The notes under the pieces: generated by a model
Databases searched by the model: none
The model's input: only the letters and a program-made list of their open reading frames with translations
What the model was told of the DNA's origin: nothing
Translations under genes and position numbers: made by a program
Part shown: positions 8,425 through 19,400 of the stretch, one piece after another
Position numbering within the stretch: the first letter of the stretch is position 1
How the letters are laid out: every line of letters begins with the position of its first letter
Source of the DNA: Streptomyces hyaluromycini
GTDB lineage: Bacteria > Actinomycetota > Actinomycetes > Streptomycetales > Streptomycetaceae
Length of the DNA: 64,000 nt
Assembly: GCF_002217755.1 (NCBI RefSeq)
Contig: NZ_BCFL01000036.1
Location: forward strand, 51,906 to 115,905
Reading direction: 5' to 3'

Positions 8425-8967
8425 TCAGCAGTATCTGCTGACGAGCCAGAAGCAGGTCCCGGCTCCCAGACCGAACACCAGATGTGCGCTCAGGTCGTCA
8501 GCCAATGTCCTCGGGCTGTACTTCCAGATCGGCTTGTAGAGCCCGGCCTGCGGGAGGACCAGATACGCACTGGCCCACACAGCCGCGCCGAAGGGAATGC
8601 CGAGCAACGGGTTCGGGCGCCGGACCGATCCGGCAGCGATCCCGTACAGCGCACCCCAGACGGAGCCGTAGGACCAGTGCATCGCGGTGCTCATGAGCCA
8701 TGCCCACCGGTCAGGAACCTCGCGCTGGGTGAACCCCTCCAGGAGCCGCTTCGCCACCTTGCCCGGATCCGGGGCCTCTTCCCAGCCCTCGACCGGTGCG
8801 AACTCCCAGTCCTTGGGACTTTTGGTCCCTCCTGTGCGGCGATATCGCAGATAGCGCGTGGCATCCATGCAAATCGTCCCCGCGACGCCTGCGATGACGC
8901 CGTCGACGACGGCGGCCAGCGGCGTGAGGGGCCGTCGCCGTGGACGTCCTGTTCCCATGATGCCCAT
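8425..8967 (-). CDS. Small membrane protein, YagU/DUF1440-like
   Basis: 180 residues. A hydrophobic N-terminal helix (PLAAVVDGVIAGVAGTICMD), a charged middle (KDWEFAPVEGWEEAPDPGKVAKRLLEGFTQ), then three further hydrophobic segments (WLMSTAMHWSYGSVWGALYG, GIPFGAAVWASAYLVLP, HLVFGLGAGTCFWLVSRY). This layout resembles YagU/DUF1440 inner-membrane proteins of unclear role. Start 8967 has GAGGTGG upstream; 8958 is an alternative. Monocistronic as far as seen. Confidence 0.65.
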   Translation of the reverse strand: MGIMGTGRPRRRPLTPLAAVVDGVIAGVAGTICMDATRYLRYRRTGGTKSPKDWEFAPVEGWEEAPDPGKVAKRLLEGFTQREVPDRWAWLMSTAMHWSYGSVWGALYGIAAGSVRRPNPLLGIPFGAAVWASAYLVLPQAGLYKPIWKYSPRTLADDLSAHLVFGLGAGTCFWLVSRYC

Positions 8968-9169
8968 CACTTCAACCACCTCGGGCAACTGCCCGTGCCC
9001 AGGGTCGCGCTGTCGCCCCCTGACTCCCAGGAAGTACAGAATCCCACTGGTCACCTTCGCCCGCACCCCAGGAACGCACCGTGGCGCCAGGGCCGACCGG
9101 TGGCGGTGATCATCTTCGGGCCCATGCCCGCCCCTTGCGCTACCCCACCGTCCGCCCCCGCGCGGCAGC

Positions 9170-9433
9170 GTGAAATCGCACGGGAGTCTGTGCTGGAGGC
9201 TGTGCGACTTCGGCTTCCGGCGCGCACGATGTGAAACTCCCCGAAGTGGATGCAAGGACTACAACTGCCCCGGGAGCGGCGGAGTGGGCATCGGCGGCAG
9301 TCTGCGGGACATCTGTCACGACTCCGGCGGCTGGGAGCTGGTCTGGCTCACCAGCGGTACGGCCCAGAACCACGTCGGATTCGCGCCTACCTGGTTCATC
9401 AACTCCCCGCGCACGACCAACACCTGGGTATGA
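9170..9433 (+). pseudogene. Remnant of a small Cys-containing secreted-type protein
   Basis: The last 60 codons (from ~9250) read CKDYNCPGSGGVGIGG..DICHDSGGWELVWLTSG..VGFAPTWFINSP and end at TGA 9433. Composition (Cys pairs, Gly/Trp, no charge bias) is that of an extracellular SH3-like mini-domain of actinomycetes. The N-terminal part shows no signal peptide or ribosome site, so I treat it as a 5'-damaged gene. Function unknown. Confidence 0.45.
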
Positions 9434-9444
9434 CCTGAGAGAAG

Positions 9445-9474
9445 CGGCGGCCACCGACACCATCGTGGCCGCCG
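9445..9474. terminator. Terminator of the 21-kb minus-strand cluster
   Basis: CGGCGGCCAC (9445-9454) and GTGGCCGCCG (9465-9474) form a perfect 10-bp stem with a 10-nt loop, 36 bp past the stop codon of the last cluster gene. It also lies just after the plus-strand remnant and may act in both directions. Confidence 0.7.
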
Positions 9475-9509
9475 TTCAGGCACATGATGCGTGCCCAGGA
9501 ACCAGGATG

Positions 9510-11288
9510 TCAGCCGGCCTGCTCGTCGCTGGGGATCAGTTCGTCGAAGCCCAGGCCGCTGGAACGCTCGCCGCGGCCGGTGTCGCGCTGGATGCTCAGC
9601 CACACGACCACTCGGCCGGTTCGGGTCCGGGTGCGGTTGTACGCCGCCGTCAGGCGGGTGCCGGAGCGCGGCACCTCCTCCTCGTTGATGTAGTACGACC
9701 GGCCGGCGTCCAGGCCCTCCCGCAGCAGGGCCGTCCTTGGCGGGACCGGGGTGGTGCCGTCGGCCTCGCTCAGCATGGATGCTCGCTGCAGCTGCACGTT
9801 CCGGTTGTCACCGGGGACGTGCACCGGGATGAACGGGATCCAGTTCTCCGGCACCGACCCCATGACCTCGTAGGAGATCGGCGCGTGCGGTGCGTCCGGA
9901 GTCCCGGGCTGGTGCAGACGGCGGCGGAAGGCGAGCGACTCCGCCGCGACCTCGTCGCCGGCCCGGCCTTCGCCGCTCGTCATGCGCACGGTCTGCTCGA
10001 TGCCCCAGACCAGGTTCGCGCTCTCGTCGCGGACCAGTGCGACCTCTTCGAGCGCCGGGCCGGTCGCGACCTTGGGGGTACCGGGCGGGAGGAGCAGCCC
10101 GGCGTCACCGTCGAGGGTGTACATCGACCAGTGGCGCCGGTCCGTGCCCTCGTTGGCCGATGTGATCCAGCGGCGCTCACCGAAGACGTCGGTCACCGCC
10201 AGGCCCTGGATCTTGGCGAGCGTGCCGGCCGGCAGATCGCACGGCAGCTGATACCAGTCGTTGCTGAACACGAGAGCGAACTCGAGGAAGATCAGGCGCG
10301 CCAGGTCGGTGCTGTCCGGGGTGACGGCGGCGAAGTTCGTCCGCCCGTCCTCGACCGCCCACCAGCGCGGCAGCGGCATGCCCGAGAACCGCACGGGCGA
10401 AGGGAAGACCGTGCGGTTCAGGGCGGGCGGTGCCGTGCCGGCGCCGCCGAGCGAGCCGCCGTCCTCGACCGAGAACGCGTGCCAGTCGAGCTCACCGCCG
10501 GGATATTCGGGCGCCGTCAGTACCCGTTCCCCGTCGGGACCCGCGGCGGAGATGGAGAACCGGTGCTCCAGCCGTCGCGGATCCCACGCGTCGTCACCGC
10601 CCGGCTGGTCGATGAGTTCGTCGAACCAGGCGACCAGCCGGAGGCCGAGCGCGTCCAGCGCGTCGCGGTCCTGGCGGCGCAGGCCGGAGATGCCGTCGGA
10701 GGCGTGGCCGCCGCCCTTGACGTGCTGGTAGAGCGGGTATCCGTCCATGCGCCGGCCGGCCACCGTCTGAAGGGTTGCCCACACCTGCGGATGCGCGGTC
10801 GGCGCGTCGTCGGGCCCCGGCAGGGCGATCGGGTAGTCGTGGACGTACTCCTCGGCGACGTCGCGCCGGTTCCGCACCGACGACGCGGCGACCAGCTTCA
10901 GCCAGCGGCGGCCGAGCGAGAGCCGCAGGTCGAACGAGATCGGCTCGGCACCGAAGGCGAACGGCAGGGGCCGCCGTTCCGCCACCGTTTCCAGTGGACG
11001 GTCGGTGGGCAGCGGCTCGGCCTGGCCGCCGCCCGGCCGGAACCGGGTCGGTGGGCTCGCGACGACGGAGTAGGTCGCGGTCACCGGCGAACCGCCGTCG
11101 GTGCCGCGGAACTCGCCGAGCTGCCACTGCCGGGCCAGCAGCCACAGCGGGTCGCGGATCTCGGCGCGCAGCGCCCGGGCGAAGTCGGTGGTGCGGGGCC
11201 GCCCCTCCAGCCGGTTCCACACTCCGACCGTCGGGTTTTCGCGGCGGAGGAGCGCGCCGGGGAGGTCCGCGATGCGGGGCTCAGTCAT
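9510..11288 (-). CDS. Cluster protein C: 592-residue protein of unknown function
   Basis: Begins MTEPRIADLPGALLRRENPT. A strikingly conserved-looking block follows: VWNRLEGRPRTTDFARALRA then EIRDPLWLLARQWQLGEFRG and TDGGSPVTATY. Later parts are Trp/Tyr-rich (DWYQLPCDLPAGTLAKIQGL) with a C-terminus containing YYINEEEVPRSGTRLTAAYN. No signal peptide or membrane helix, so cytoplasmic by default. Its ATG overlaps the end of the previous gene by 8 bp, so translation is coupled. From memory, DPLWxLxRQWQxGEFxGxDxGSPV occurs in hypothetical proteins of several phyla. Function unknown. Confidence 0.8.
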   Translation of the reverse strand: MTEPRIADLPGALLRRENPTVGVWNRLEGRPRTTDFARALRAEIRDPLWLLARQWQLGEFRGTDGGSPVTATYSVVASPPTRFRPGGGQAEPLPTDRPLETVAERRPLPFAFGAEPISFDLRLSLGRRWLKLVAASSVRNRRDVAEEYVHDYPIALPGPDDAPTAHPQVWATLQTVAGRRMDGYPLYQHVKGGGHASDGISGLRRQDRDALDALGLRLVAWFDELIDQPGGDDAWDPRRLEHRFSISAAGPDGERVLTAPEYPGGELDWHAFSVEDGGSLGGAGTAPPALNRTVFPSPVRFSGMPLPRWWAVEDGRTNFAAVTPDSTDLARLIFLEFALVFSNDWYQLPCDLPAGTLAKIQGLAVTDVFGERRWITSANEGTDRRHWSMYTLDGDAGLLLPPGTPKVATGPALEEVALVRDESANLVWGIEQTVRMTSGEGRAGDEVAAESLAFRRRLHQPGTPDAPHAPISYEVMGSVPENWIPFIPVHVPGDNRNVQLQRASMLSEADGTTPVPPRTALLREGLDAGRSYYINEEEVPRSGTRLTAAYNRTRTRTGRVVVWLSIQRDTGRGERSSGLGFDELIPSDEQAG

Positions 11289-14200
11289 GGTCTGCCTTCC
11301 AGCGCACGTTGGCGATCGCGAGGTCGGTGCTGATGGTGATCGGCTGCCGGGTCGCCGACAGCACGGTCGCCGGCAGCAGCTGGGCGTACCCGGTGCCGTC
11401 CAGGTGCGCCGGTTCGACCAGCCGGGTGCGCGCCAGGTCGAAGGTCTCGGTGACCGCGGCGACGAGGTCGGCGACGTCCCACGTACCGGTCCGTACCGGT
11501 GGGGCGACGAGCAGCATGCTCTGCGGCGGTTCGGAATCCGGGCTGTCGGCGTGCACCGCGATGCCGGTCGTCTCCTTGTCGGTGGGGAGCACCTCGGTCC
11601 ACTCGTCGAACAGCAGCCCGCACTCGGTGTCGTCGCCGCGCGACGGTTCGTCCGCGTAGTGCGCGGTGAACAGCACACGGTCCTCGGTCAGGTCGGCGCC
11701 CGCGGCGAGTTCCATCCCGAGCCAGTGGTCGTCGGTCCGGAAGGGCAGCTGGATCGGCACCAGTCCCGGTTCGTCGTCCGGCTGACCGGACAGCAGGCCG
11801 TCGTCCCCGCGCAGCGCGTCGCTGAGCAGCACGACCCGTTCCCAGAGCCGGGGCATGTCGCGGACCCTGGCGACGCCGTGCAGCCAGTCGTCGACGGGGA
11901 AGTCGCGGCGGAACGGCGCCTGGGTCAGGTGCCGGACGAGCTTTCCGCTGTCCTCGAACGCGTCGTGCTGCTCGTCCGCGAAGTCGCCCGAGATGTCGTA
12001 CTCGGGCACGACGAGGACGTCCGGGCCGAGCATCGCGCGCAACGCCCCGGTCGCGGCTGACGCGCGGTCCGCGGATGTCGCGCCGGGCTCGTCCGCGACG
12101 GCCAGCGCCCGATCGCCGGCGGCCACCCGGTTCTGGAGCTCGACGGCGAGGGTGCGAGCCCGCGCCAGCAGTTCGGCGCCGAACGCGACCACCCGGTCCT
12201 TCAGGCCGGTCAGGTCGAGGCCGGTGGGGTCGATGTCGGTCAGCGGCCCCAGGCGGTCGACCCGCTCCAGCAGGCCGCCGAGCGTCGTCTCGTCCGTCCC
12301 GGCGAGGGCCTTGAGGTCGTTCCCCCGGCCGCTGAAGATGTTCCGCGCACGGCGGATCGCCGAGAGGAAGTCGCGGGGCGTGCCCGGGCTCACGGCCGGT
12401 GTGGTGGTGAGCAGCCGCTCGATCGCGCGCAGCAGGCGCAACCGCTCCGGGTCCGGGGTGGACTTCGGCAGCTTGTCGTACGCGGCGAGCTGCGCGTCGG
12501 CGTCGGCCAGCGCGTGGGCCAGGCGGTCGGCGATCGCGGCCACCGCGGCCAGCACCTCTGCGTAGGCACCTCGCCGCCACGTGGTCAGCTCGCCCCAACC
12601 GCTGCGGACCACGCCGAACCCGGCCGAGGCCCCGGCCAGGCCGGCGTATCGGGTGAGGAAGACGTCGATCCGGTCCAGCACCTCGCCACGCCGTGGCGGG
12701 GCGGGCGCCGTCGGGTAGAGCCGTGCCAGGTCGCCGATGTAGTCGGCCACGTCGTCGGCGAGATCGGTGAGCGACTCGCGGACCGCCTGCGGCCGTTGCC
12801 GCGACACCGAGACACCGTCGTCGAGGGACCGGTCCGGGGTGGTGGGGCCGGCCGCCGGCACCAGGTCGCTCGGCCGCAGGGGCCGGCCGGTGGTCAGCAG
12901 CGTCCGCAGGGCGATGATCAGCGGCGAGAGCTCGAAGAAGGTGATCTTGTCGGGGATCCGTTGGGTGTAACGAATGGTCAGCTCGCGGTCGGGCCGCGGG
13001 TGCGCGTCGTCGACCACGGCGCCGATGATCCGGTCGTCGAGGTCGGTCATCGCGGCGTCCCCGACCGGCCGTACGGCCCACAGCAGGTCGATCGGCGCCA
13101 GGCCGATGTCGTCCTGGGTGACCGCGTGTTCCTGGGCGTGGCCCTTCTCGTCGGTCCACGTCACCAGCGCGGCGACGTTCCGCGGCGACGGCAGCAGGGA
13201 CGGCAGCCAGTCGTTGACCGCAGGCTCGGCCTGGGCCCTCGGAGTGTCCCGGCCGGCCGGATTCAGGCCCGTCTTCAGCCGGAGACCGAACCGGTGGGTG
13301 AGCGTGGTTCCGCTGCGGGGCGTCTCGATCACCGCGGGCTCGGGCGGCAGCCCGTCCTTGGCGTAGGAGTCGAGGGTCGCGGCGGCGCGCTCGACGTTGC
13401 CGGCCAGCGCCTGGTGGGCGGACTCGGCGACTGCGAGGTCGGCGACCGCGTCGTTGATGTCGAGCAGCCGGGCCGCTTCGGCGGTGATGGCCGCGGCCTG
13501 GGCCGGGCTCGCGTCGGGCAGTGTGTCGATTCCGAATTTGTACGTCTGCGATACGGCGTTGCGGGTCAGGTGCCGGACCAGGGCGAGACCGTCGACGACG
13601 TTCCTGGCCTCCACCTGTCCGATCTCGACCTGCCCGGGATCCGTGCCGGTCGCGGTCTGTTCGATCTTCCCCGCCCGCAGGGGGAACTGGAGCCGCAGTG
13701 CCGCGATGAACTCGTCCACCTCGGCGTCGCCGTGCCGGTCGTGCAGGCCGCGCTCGAACTGGTAGCCCAGCAGCGCGCCGAGCGACTGGCCCTGCCGCAG
13801 GCCGGCCAGGACGGACTGGGCGGTGCGGACCCGTCCCGCGCTGAGGTCCACCGCGAACGCGCCGGGGTTGTCGGGCGTGCGGTTGGCTGCGTATCCGGCC
13901 CGCAGCACGGCCGCCGTCCGGGCGTGGCCGGGTGACGGCGTGTGCACGAACCCCTCGTTGCGCGGGTCGTGCAGCAGCGGCTTGCTGCCGGCGAACACCG
14001 TGGCGAGCGCACCGGTCAGAGTGACCGGTTCGAGGGCGGTGGTGTCCGGGCGGAGATCCTCCAGCCAGCCGTACGCGCCGAGGTGCAGTCCGGTGCGGGC
14101 CGGTGCGGTGCCGTCCGGGCCGAACCGGAGCTCGGACAGCCGTTCGGTGGCCAGGCCGAGGCGCCAGGCGTCGAGCCGGTGGGTGGCCAGGTCGAGGTGC

Positions 14201-16497
14201 TCGGCGAGCACCCGTTCCAGCCGGGCGGTCGGCAGGCCGGCCAGTACGTCCAGTGCCTTGGCCTGCTCGGCGAGCGGGGCCGCGGGGCCCGGCTGGGACA
14301 GCACGTCCGGGATGAAGTCGACGAGCAGCCGGGCCGGGTCTCCGGTGACGGCGGGGGCCGGGGAGTACAGCAGACGGAACCGGCTCTCGCTTTCCGTGGA
14401 GCCGGCCCGGATGTGGACGAACGGTGCGTCCGACGGCGACGGCACGGGCATTCCCGCAGCGGCCGCGAGGGCGCGCGCCGTGTCGTCCCAGCCGAGCAGC
14501 ACGGCGTGGCGCAGCAACAGGTAGAGCAGCGTGGCCGGGCGGGCGTCGTCGGTGAAGCCGAGCTCCAGCCGGATGGTGTCCAGGTGGGTCTGCGCCGGTT
14601 TCGCGCCGGCCAGGTCGGCCAGCCAGCGCACGTAGTTCTTCCTGTCCGTGGTGTACGCCCTGATCGGTTCGGTTTCCGACAGCGGGCGGTCGTCGACCAG
14701 CGGGGCCAGGAAGGGCTGCTGGAAGTCGGTGAACAGCCGGCGGAGCAAGTCCGGGGACGGGCCGGACGCGGCACCGAACCGCTCCAGCAGCGCGCGCACC
14801 GGTTGTGGCTGGTGCAGCGCGTCCAGGGCCGGCAGCACGGTGCCACCCAGTCCGGCCAGGTTCTCCCGGTTGAACAGGTCTTCGACGCTTTGGGCGTACC
14901 GCTGGTGGTATTCGGCCGAGGTCGGGTGCAGCGCGAGGAGGTCCAGCAGCAGCTGGTGCGGGTCGTCGGTGTCCTGGCCCAGGTGCGGCACGTGGGTGGC
15001 GGCCGCCCCCCAGTCCTCGGCAGCCGCTTTGAGCACCTTCTGCAACGCGAGGCGGTGTGTCGCCGACTGCGGGTAGGTGAGCCGGGAGAACGCGGTCGTC
15101 GGCAGGATGCCGTACGGCTGCCGCCCGATCTTCACGGTCGGCAGGGGACCGCGGCCGGAGACGTACTTCAGGAAGAAGTCGCGGGTCGCCGCGACGGCGG
15201 CCGGGCCCAGAAGCGGGTTCATGGCGGTCTGGAGGAAGTAGCCCCAGGTCGCCGGCCACAGCGCGGTGTTCGCGGCACGGGCGTCGCGGTGGTCGGTGCC
15301 GTCCGCGTTCGGCATCCCGGTCAGCACGGCCGGGTCGAGGCCCAGCAGCTCGACGAGCTGCTGTCCGTCCGTTCGGGTGGTCCAGTCCGCCGGAGCCGCC
15401 GCCGCGAACGCCGTCGTGCCGGCCCGCAGGGCGGCGTCCGCCTCCTGGTCCGCGTCGACGCCCGCGGACGCCGCTTCGGAGTTGTTGGTCGGTGTCCCCT
15501 GGGGCAGCAGGCTGAACCCGTCCGGACCCCGCAGCTGCCGGGTGACGAGGTCGGCGAGGTCGAGAGCGGTCTTCGCCGGCGTGGACTGCTCACGCAGCCC
15601 GAGCACGACCAGCCGGTCGAGCCCGTCGCGGAACTGGTCGGTGCGGGGGATGCGCACGCCCATGCCGACCGCGACCGCCCGGTCGAAGTCGGTGAGCCAG
15701 CGGAGCCCGTCCGGGACATGCAGCACCCCGGTCTGTTCGTTCACGCTGATCTGGTCCGCGGCGGTGGGGTCCGGGCTCACCTGCAGCGTCGCGGGCACCG
15801 GGGCGCCGGTCACCGACACCACCTGGGCGCCGCCTACGAACCCGAGCACCCGGAAGCGGTCCGGCAGCAACCGGGCCTGCGCGGCACCCGTCCAGGAATC
15901 CGCGGCCACACTGCCCGCCGCGGGCGCAGGCAGCACGAGGAACGCGACGACGACGTCGTCGATCGCGCTCGCCGCAGCACCGTCCACTCCGAACGGACGA
16001 CGGGCGCGGATCGCGTCGGCGCGATCGGTCCTCACGGCGGCGTTCAGGGCGGCGTCCGCCCGCCGTACGGCTTCGGGGTCACCGTGGGCCCGCCAGATCG
16101 CGGTCCAGTAGGTGATCGAGGGCTGGCGGTCGGCCGGAGCGGGAGCGGTCGTGCTGCGGATGACCAGGACCACGGCACCGTCGGGCACCCCCGCCGGTTC
16201 GTCCGCGGGGTTGGCGGGCGTCCTGGTCCGCAGAAGCCAGGACGCCCGTCCGGGGGAGACCCGCCCGGCCAGTTCCCGCCACGCGGTCTGGAGCTCGACG
16301 GCCCGACCGCCCGCGGCCCACCGGGCGGTCCAGTACGCGTCGAGCGCGCCGATCTCGGCGTCGGTCGGCTTCGGTTCGAACTTGTCCACGGCCCATTCGT
16401 CGGGGAACACCCGGACCAGGAGCTCGGTGGGGGTGAAGCGGGCCTCGACCCGGACCGGGGCCAGCAGCACCGGGAAGTCGTCACTCAGTGCGGTCAT
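11281..16497 (-). CDS. Cluster protein B: giant 1738-residue protein of unknown function
   Basis: Begins MTALSDDFPVLLAPVRVEAR. Large, mostly helical and Ala/Leu/Asp-rich, without transmembrane segments or signal peptide. Recognisable tracts include LVRVFPDEWAVDKFEPKPTD near the N-terminus, then KYVSGRGPLPTVKIGRQPYG followed by ILPTTAFSRL near residue ~450, and LGALLGYQFERGLHD near ~900. The start ATG overlaps the TGA of the 1064-residue gene (ATGA), and its own end overlaps the next gene by 8 bp. I know no named domain for it. A structural, scaffold-like role is a guess based on size and neighbours. Confidence 0.8.
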   Translation of the reverse strand: MTALSDDFPVLLAPVRVEARFTPTELLVRVFPDEWAVDKFEPKPTDAEIGALDAYWTARWAAGGRAVELQTAWRELAGRVSPGRASWLLRTRTPANPADEPAGVPDGAVVLVIRSTTAPAPADRQPSITYWTAIWRAHGDPEAVRRADAALNAAVRTDRADAIRARRPFGVDGAAASAIDDVVVAFLVLPAPAAGSVAADSWTGAAQARLLPDRFRVLGFVGGAQVVSVTGAPVPATLQVSPDPTAADQISVNEQTGVLHVPDGLRWLTDFDRAVAVGMGVRIPRTDQFRDGLDRLVVLGLREQSTPAKTALDLADLVTRQLRGPDGFSLLPQGTPTNNSEAASAGVDADQEADAALRAGTTAFAAAAPADWTTRTDGQQLVELLGLDPAVLTGMPNADGTDHRDARAANTALWPATWGYFLQTAMNPLLGPAAVAATRDFFLKYVSGRGPLPTVKIGRQPYGILPTTAFSRLTYPQSATHRLALQKVLKAAAEDWGAAATHVPHLGQDTDDPHQLLLDLLALHPTSAEYHQRYAQSVEDLFNRENLAGLGGTVLPALDALHQPQPVRALLERFGAASGPSPDLLRRLFTDFQQPFLAPLVDDRPLSETEPIRAYTTDRKNYVRWLADLAGAKPAQTHLDTIRLELGFTDDARPATLLYLLLRHAVLLGWDDTARALAAAAGMPVPSPSDAPFVHIRAGSTESESRFRLLYSPAPAVTGDPARLLVDFIPDVLSQPGPAAPLAEQAKALDVLAGLPTARLERVLAEHLDLATHRLDAWRLGLATERLSELRFGPDGTAPARTGLHLGAYGWLEDLRPDTTALEPVTLTGALATVFAGSKPLLHDPRNEGFVHTPSPGHARTAAVLRAGYAANRTPDNPGAFAVDLSAGRVRTAQSVLAGLRQGQSLGALLGYQFERGLHDRHGDAEVDEFIAALRLQFPLRAGKIEQTATGTDPGQVEIGQVEARNVVDGLALVRHLTRNAVSQTYKFGIDTLPDASPAQAAAITAEAARLLDINDAVADLAVAESAHQALAGNVERAAATLDSYAKDGLPPEPAVIETPRSGTTLTHRFGLRLKTGLNPAGRDTPRAQAEPAVNDWLPSLLPSPRNVAALVTWTDEKGHAQEHAVTQDDIGLAPIDLLWAVRPVGDAAMTDLDDRIIGAVVDDAHPRPDRELTIRYTQRIPDKITFFELSPLIIALRTLLTTGRPLRPSDLVPAAGPTTPDRSLDDGVSVSRQRPQAVRESLTDLADDVADYIGDLARLYPTAPAPPRRGEVLDRIDVFLTRYAGLAGASAGFGVVRSGWGELTTWRRGAYAEVLAAVAAIADRLAHALADADAQLAAYDKLPKSTPDPERLRLLRAIERLLTTTPAVSPGTPRDFLSAIRRARNIFSGRGNDLKALAGTDETTLGGLLERVDRLGPLTDIDPTGLDLTGLKDRVVAFGAELLARARTLAVELQNRVAAGDRALAVADEPGATSADRASAATGALRAMLGPDVLVVPEYDISGDFADEQHDAFEDSGKLVRHLTQAPFRRDFPVDDWLHGVARVRDMPRLWERVVLLSDALRGDDGLLSGQPDDEPGLVPIQLPFRTDDHWLGMELAAGADLTEDRVLFTAHYADEPSRGDDTECGLLFDEWTEVLPTDKETTGIAVHADSPDSEPPQSMLLVAPPVRTGTWDVADLVAAVTETFDLARTRLVEPAHLDGTGYAQLLPATVLSATRQPITISTDLAIANVRWKADHD

Positions 16498-19400
16498 CGC
16501 GGCAACATTTCCTGTGCGTGCACGGCCACCAGGACCGGCACTTGGAAGAGGATGTAGGCCAGGTCGGCGGAGCTGAGCCCCGCGGACCACAGCGGCAGGT
16601 TGACGTCTTCGGCGCGCTGGTCCTGCTTCTCCGCGTCGTCGGTCCCGTCGAAGCCGGCCAGCGGCACGGTGACGGCCGGGTCCAGGTCGAGGAACCCCCG
16701 ACGGCCGGGGTCGACGTCGTCCCAGGTGAGGTCGTTCCACACCTCAAGGTGGGTGGGCGGCCCGTCGTCGACGCCGAAGCGCGGGTCGCCGGGACGCTCC
16801 TTGATCACGAAGAACCAGCCGGCGTCCACGCCGGGGCGGCCGAGCGCCTGGTCGGCGTCCAGGTCGAAGCCGAGCAGGTAGATGTCCGGGTCGGCCTTCG
16901 CCTCGTACGTCGGCAGCAGGAGCTGTTCCGGCGAGGGCAGTCCGGTCGGCGGGAGCTCGACGAGCCGCCGGGGCTGGGTCGGGTCGGGCAGTCCGTCGCG
17001 ACCCGGTGGCCATTCCGCCTTCTGCGCGTAGATCGCCGCCGTCGGGTACTTCTTCAGCAGCTCGCCGCGGACCACCAGGACGAGGTCGTCGCCCTGGGGC
17101 CGGCCGGTCTTCCGGTTCTCGTTGTCGCCGAGCCGGGTACCGAGGGACCACTCGTGGATCGGCGGGATGTCGTAGCCCCGCTCGCGGCGTTCGGCCGCGG
17201 TCTCCCGCGGCAGGGGCAACGCGGTGACCGGGTCCCAGAACTGCCGGAACGGTGTGCCGCGCTGGTCGGTCGGGTACTCCCGCCAGAGCAGCTCGCGGGC
17301 CATCTCGTGGTTGAGCCCCACGAGGTAGGACTCGATGAACTCCCGGTTGTTCGCCAGCAGGGTGATCGAGTTCGGCGGCACCAGGTTCAGGTTCGGGACG
17401 AACGAGTCGACCGAGAGCGCCAGCAGCGTCTGGTACATCGGCAGATCGAAGACCGGGTAGGCCATCGCCTCGGTGAATTCCGCCGCGAACGGCCGCAGCC
17501 GTTCGGGCAGGCTGACCGACCCCTCCAGCAGCGCCCGGGGCACGGTTTCGTCGGCACGCAGCCCGGCGAGCACCGAGGTCGTCGTGCCGAGCACGTCCAG
17601 CTGGGGTGGCCTGCGGGTGCTTCCCACCGCGATGCTCGTGTCGAACCCCTGGTGCAACTCGCGCAGCGCGGCCTTGAACCGGAGCGCCTCCTCGCTGTCG
17701 ATGGTGCCGGGGTGCGGCCGGACCGGGTCGTCAAGGGCGCGGAGCACGAAGTCCGGGCTGTGCGCCAGGACGTCGACCGGGTCCGCGCCCGGTGGCCGGT
17801 CCGGGTGCAGCGTGGCGGCCAGGTCGGCCGGGGTGACCAGCGCCCCGGGCGTGACCTTGACCGGCGCCGCGGTGACCGGGTCGACGGGCGCGTCCATCCG
17901 CGACAGCAGGCCGTCCGCCCGCGCGCCGTCGAACGGCAGGGTCCGCATCAGCCGGGAGCCCGGCCGGACGATACGGCGCATCGCCGGCGACACCGGCGCC
18001 GCCGCGACCTGGCTGGTCGCCACCCGGAACCCGACCGCGACCTTGTCCGCAGTGTCGGCCACGAGGCCGGTCTCGGTGCTCGCGGTGGTCGTGACCCGGG
18101 AGTGGGCCGGCGCCGTGAGGGTCAGGGAGCGGCCCGACAGCGCGGGCGCCGCCGCGAGTGCCGCCGGGCTGCCGCCGGTCGGCGGGTCGACGTGCTTGGC
18201 CTGGAGCACGTGCCCGACCTCGCGGGCCAACTGGGCGGCCCGGATCCGGCCGTTGGCGACCAGCACGTCGCCGATCTGCGCCCACGCGGCCGCCATCAGG
18301 TCTTCCTGGCGCTCCTGGACCACGCGGGCGCCGAGGTTCGCCGCGACCCGGAACCGCGGGTCCAGGTTCAGCCGGTGCACCCAGTTGTGGCTGATCTCGT
18401 CCGGCACGTCCGTGCCGTTCCCGTCGTTCAGCAACCGGGTGGTCAGCGCGTGCCAGCGGCCGTACAGCGGGGGCGTGATGATCGGGTCGGGGCCCGCGCC
18501 GTCCGGTCCGGCGGCGAGGGCCGCCGCAGGCCCGGCCAGCGGAGTGGCCGCGTGCGCCGCCGCGGGTGCGTGCCGCTGGTAGTCGTCGGCCAGGTTGAGC
18601 ACATCGGCCAGCGCCCGCTCGAACGGGTGGGGATACGGCGGCGCCGAGGGCGGCGTGCCCAGGAAGTTGTCCCAGTTCTCGGCCGGGTCGACCGGCGCGT
18701 CCTGCCGTACGGGCACCTTGAGGGCGCCGCCGAGGGGCAGCACCCCGCCGAGCTCGACCGGCGTGTCGATCCCGTGCAACCCGAGGCCCGGTGACCGGTG
18801 CACGTCCATGCCCCGGCGGCCGACCCGCGGGTCGGGGGCCTGTGGCCGCAGCAGCCGGACCAGGAACTCGAAGTCGCCCGCAGTGCCGGTGCTGAACCCC
18901 CACCGGTGGTAGTAGGGCAGTTGGCCCTCGGCAGGCCGGTTCGGGTAGGGCGGGCCCCAGCTCGAGTACAGCGCGCCCGGCGACGCCGCCGGGTCGAGCC
19001 CGAGGCCTGCGAGCCGCCCGGTTTCGAACGCCGGCACCAGGAACGCCTCGTACGCGGTGTCGGGCCGCAGGCGGCGCGGGCAGATCAGCCGAGAACAGGC
19101 GCTGTCCGGGTTGGTGCGCAAGAGTTCCCCGAGCGCGGCCAGCGCCGCGACCGTGTCGTCGGTCGCGACCGGAACGGCCAGGGAGCCGTTGACGTGGACA
19201 TGCGCCCAGGCGCCCAGCTGGGCGGGCGCCGGCAGCGTGCCGGCCGGGTCGGCCACGGTGATGGCGGGCAGCGGGTGCCCGGGCCCCGGCACCTCCGCGA
19301 ACTCCGTGCCGGCGGCCAGCACGACGAGCGCCAGCCACGGCGCGAGCCGCTTGGTGGTCCCGTCCGGTGCTGCCGGGCTGTACCGCCAGACGAAGTCCTC

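Noticed and set aside
9231..11333. Plus-strand 700-codon open frame opposite cluster protein C
   Set aside because: Antisense shadow caused by GC-rich third positions of the coupled minus-strand genes.
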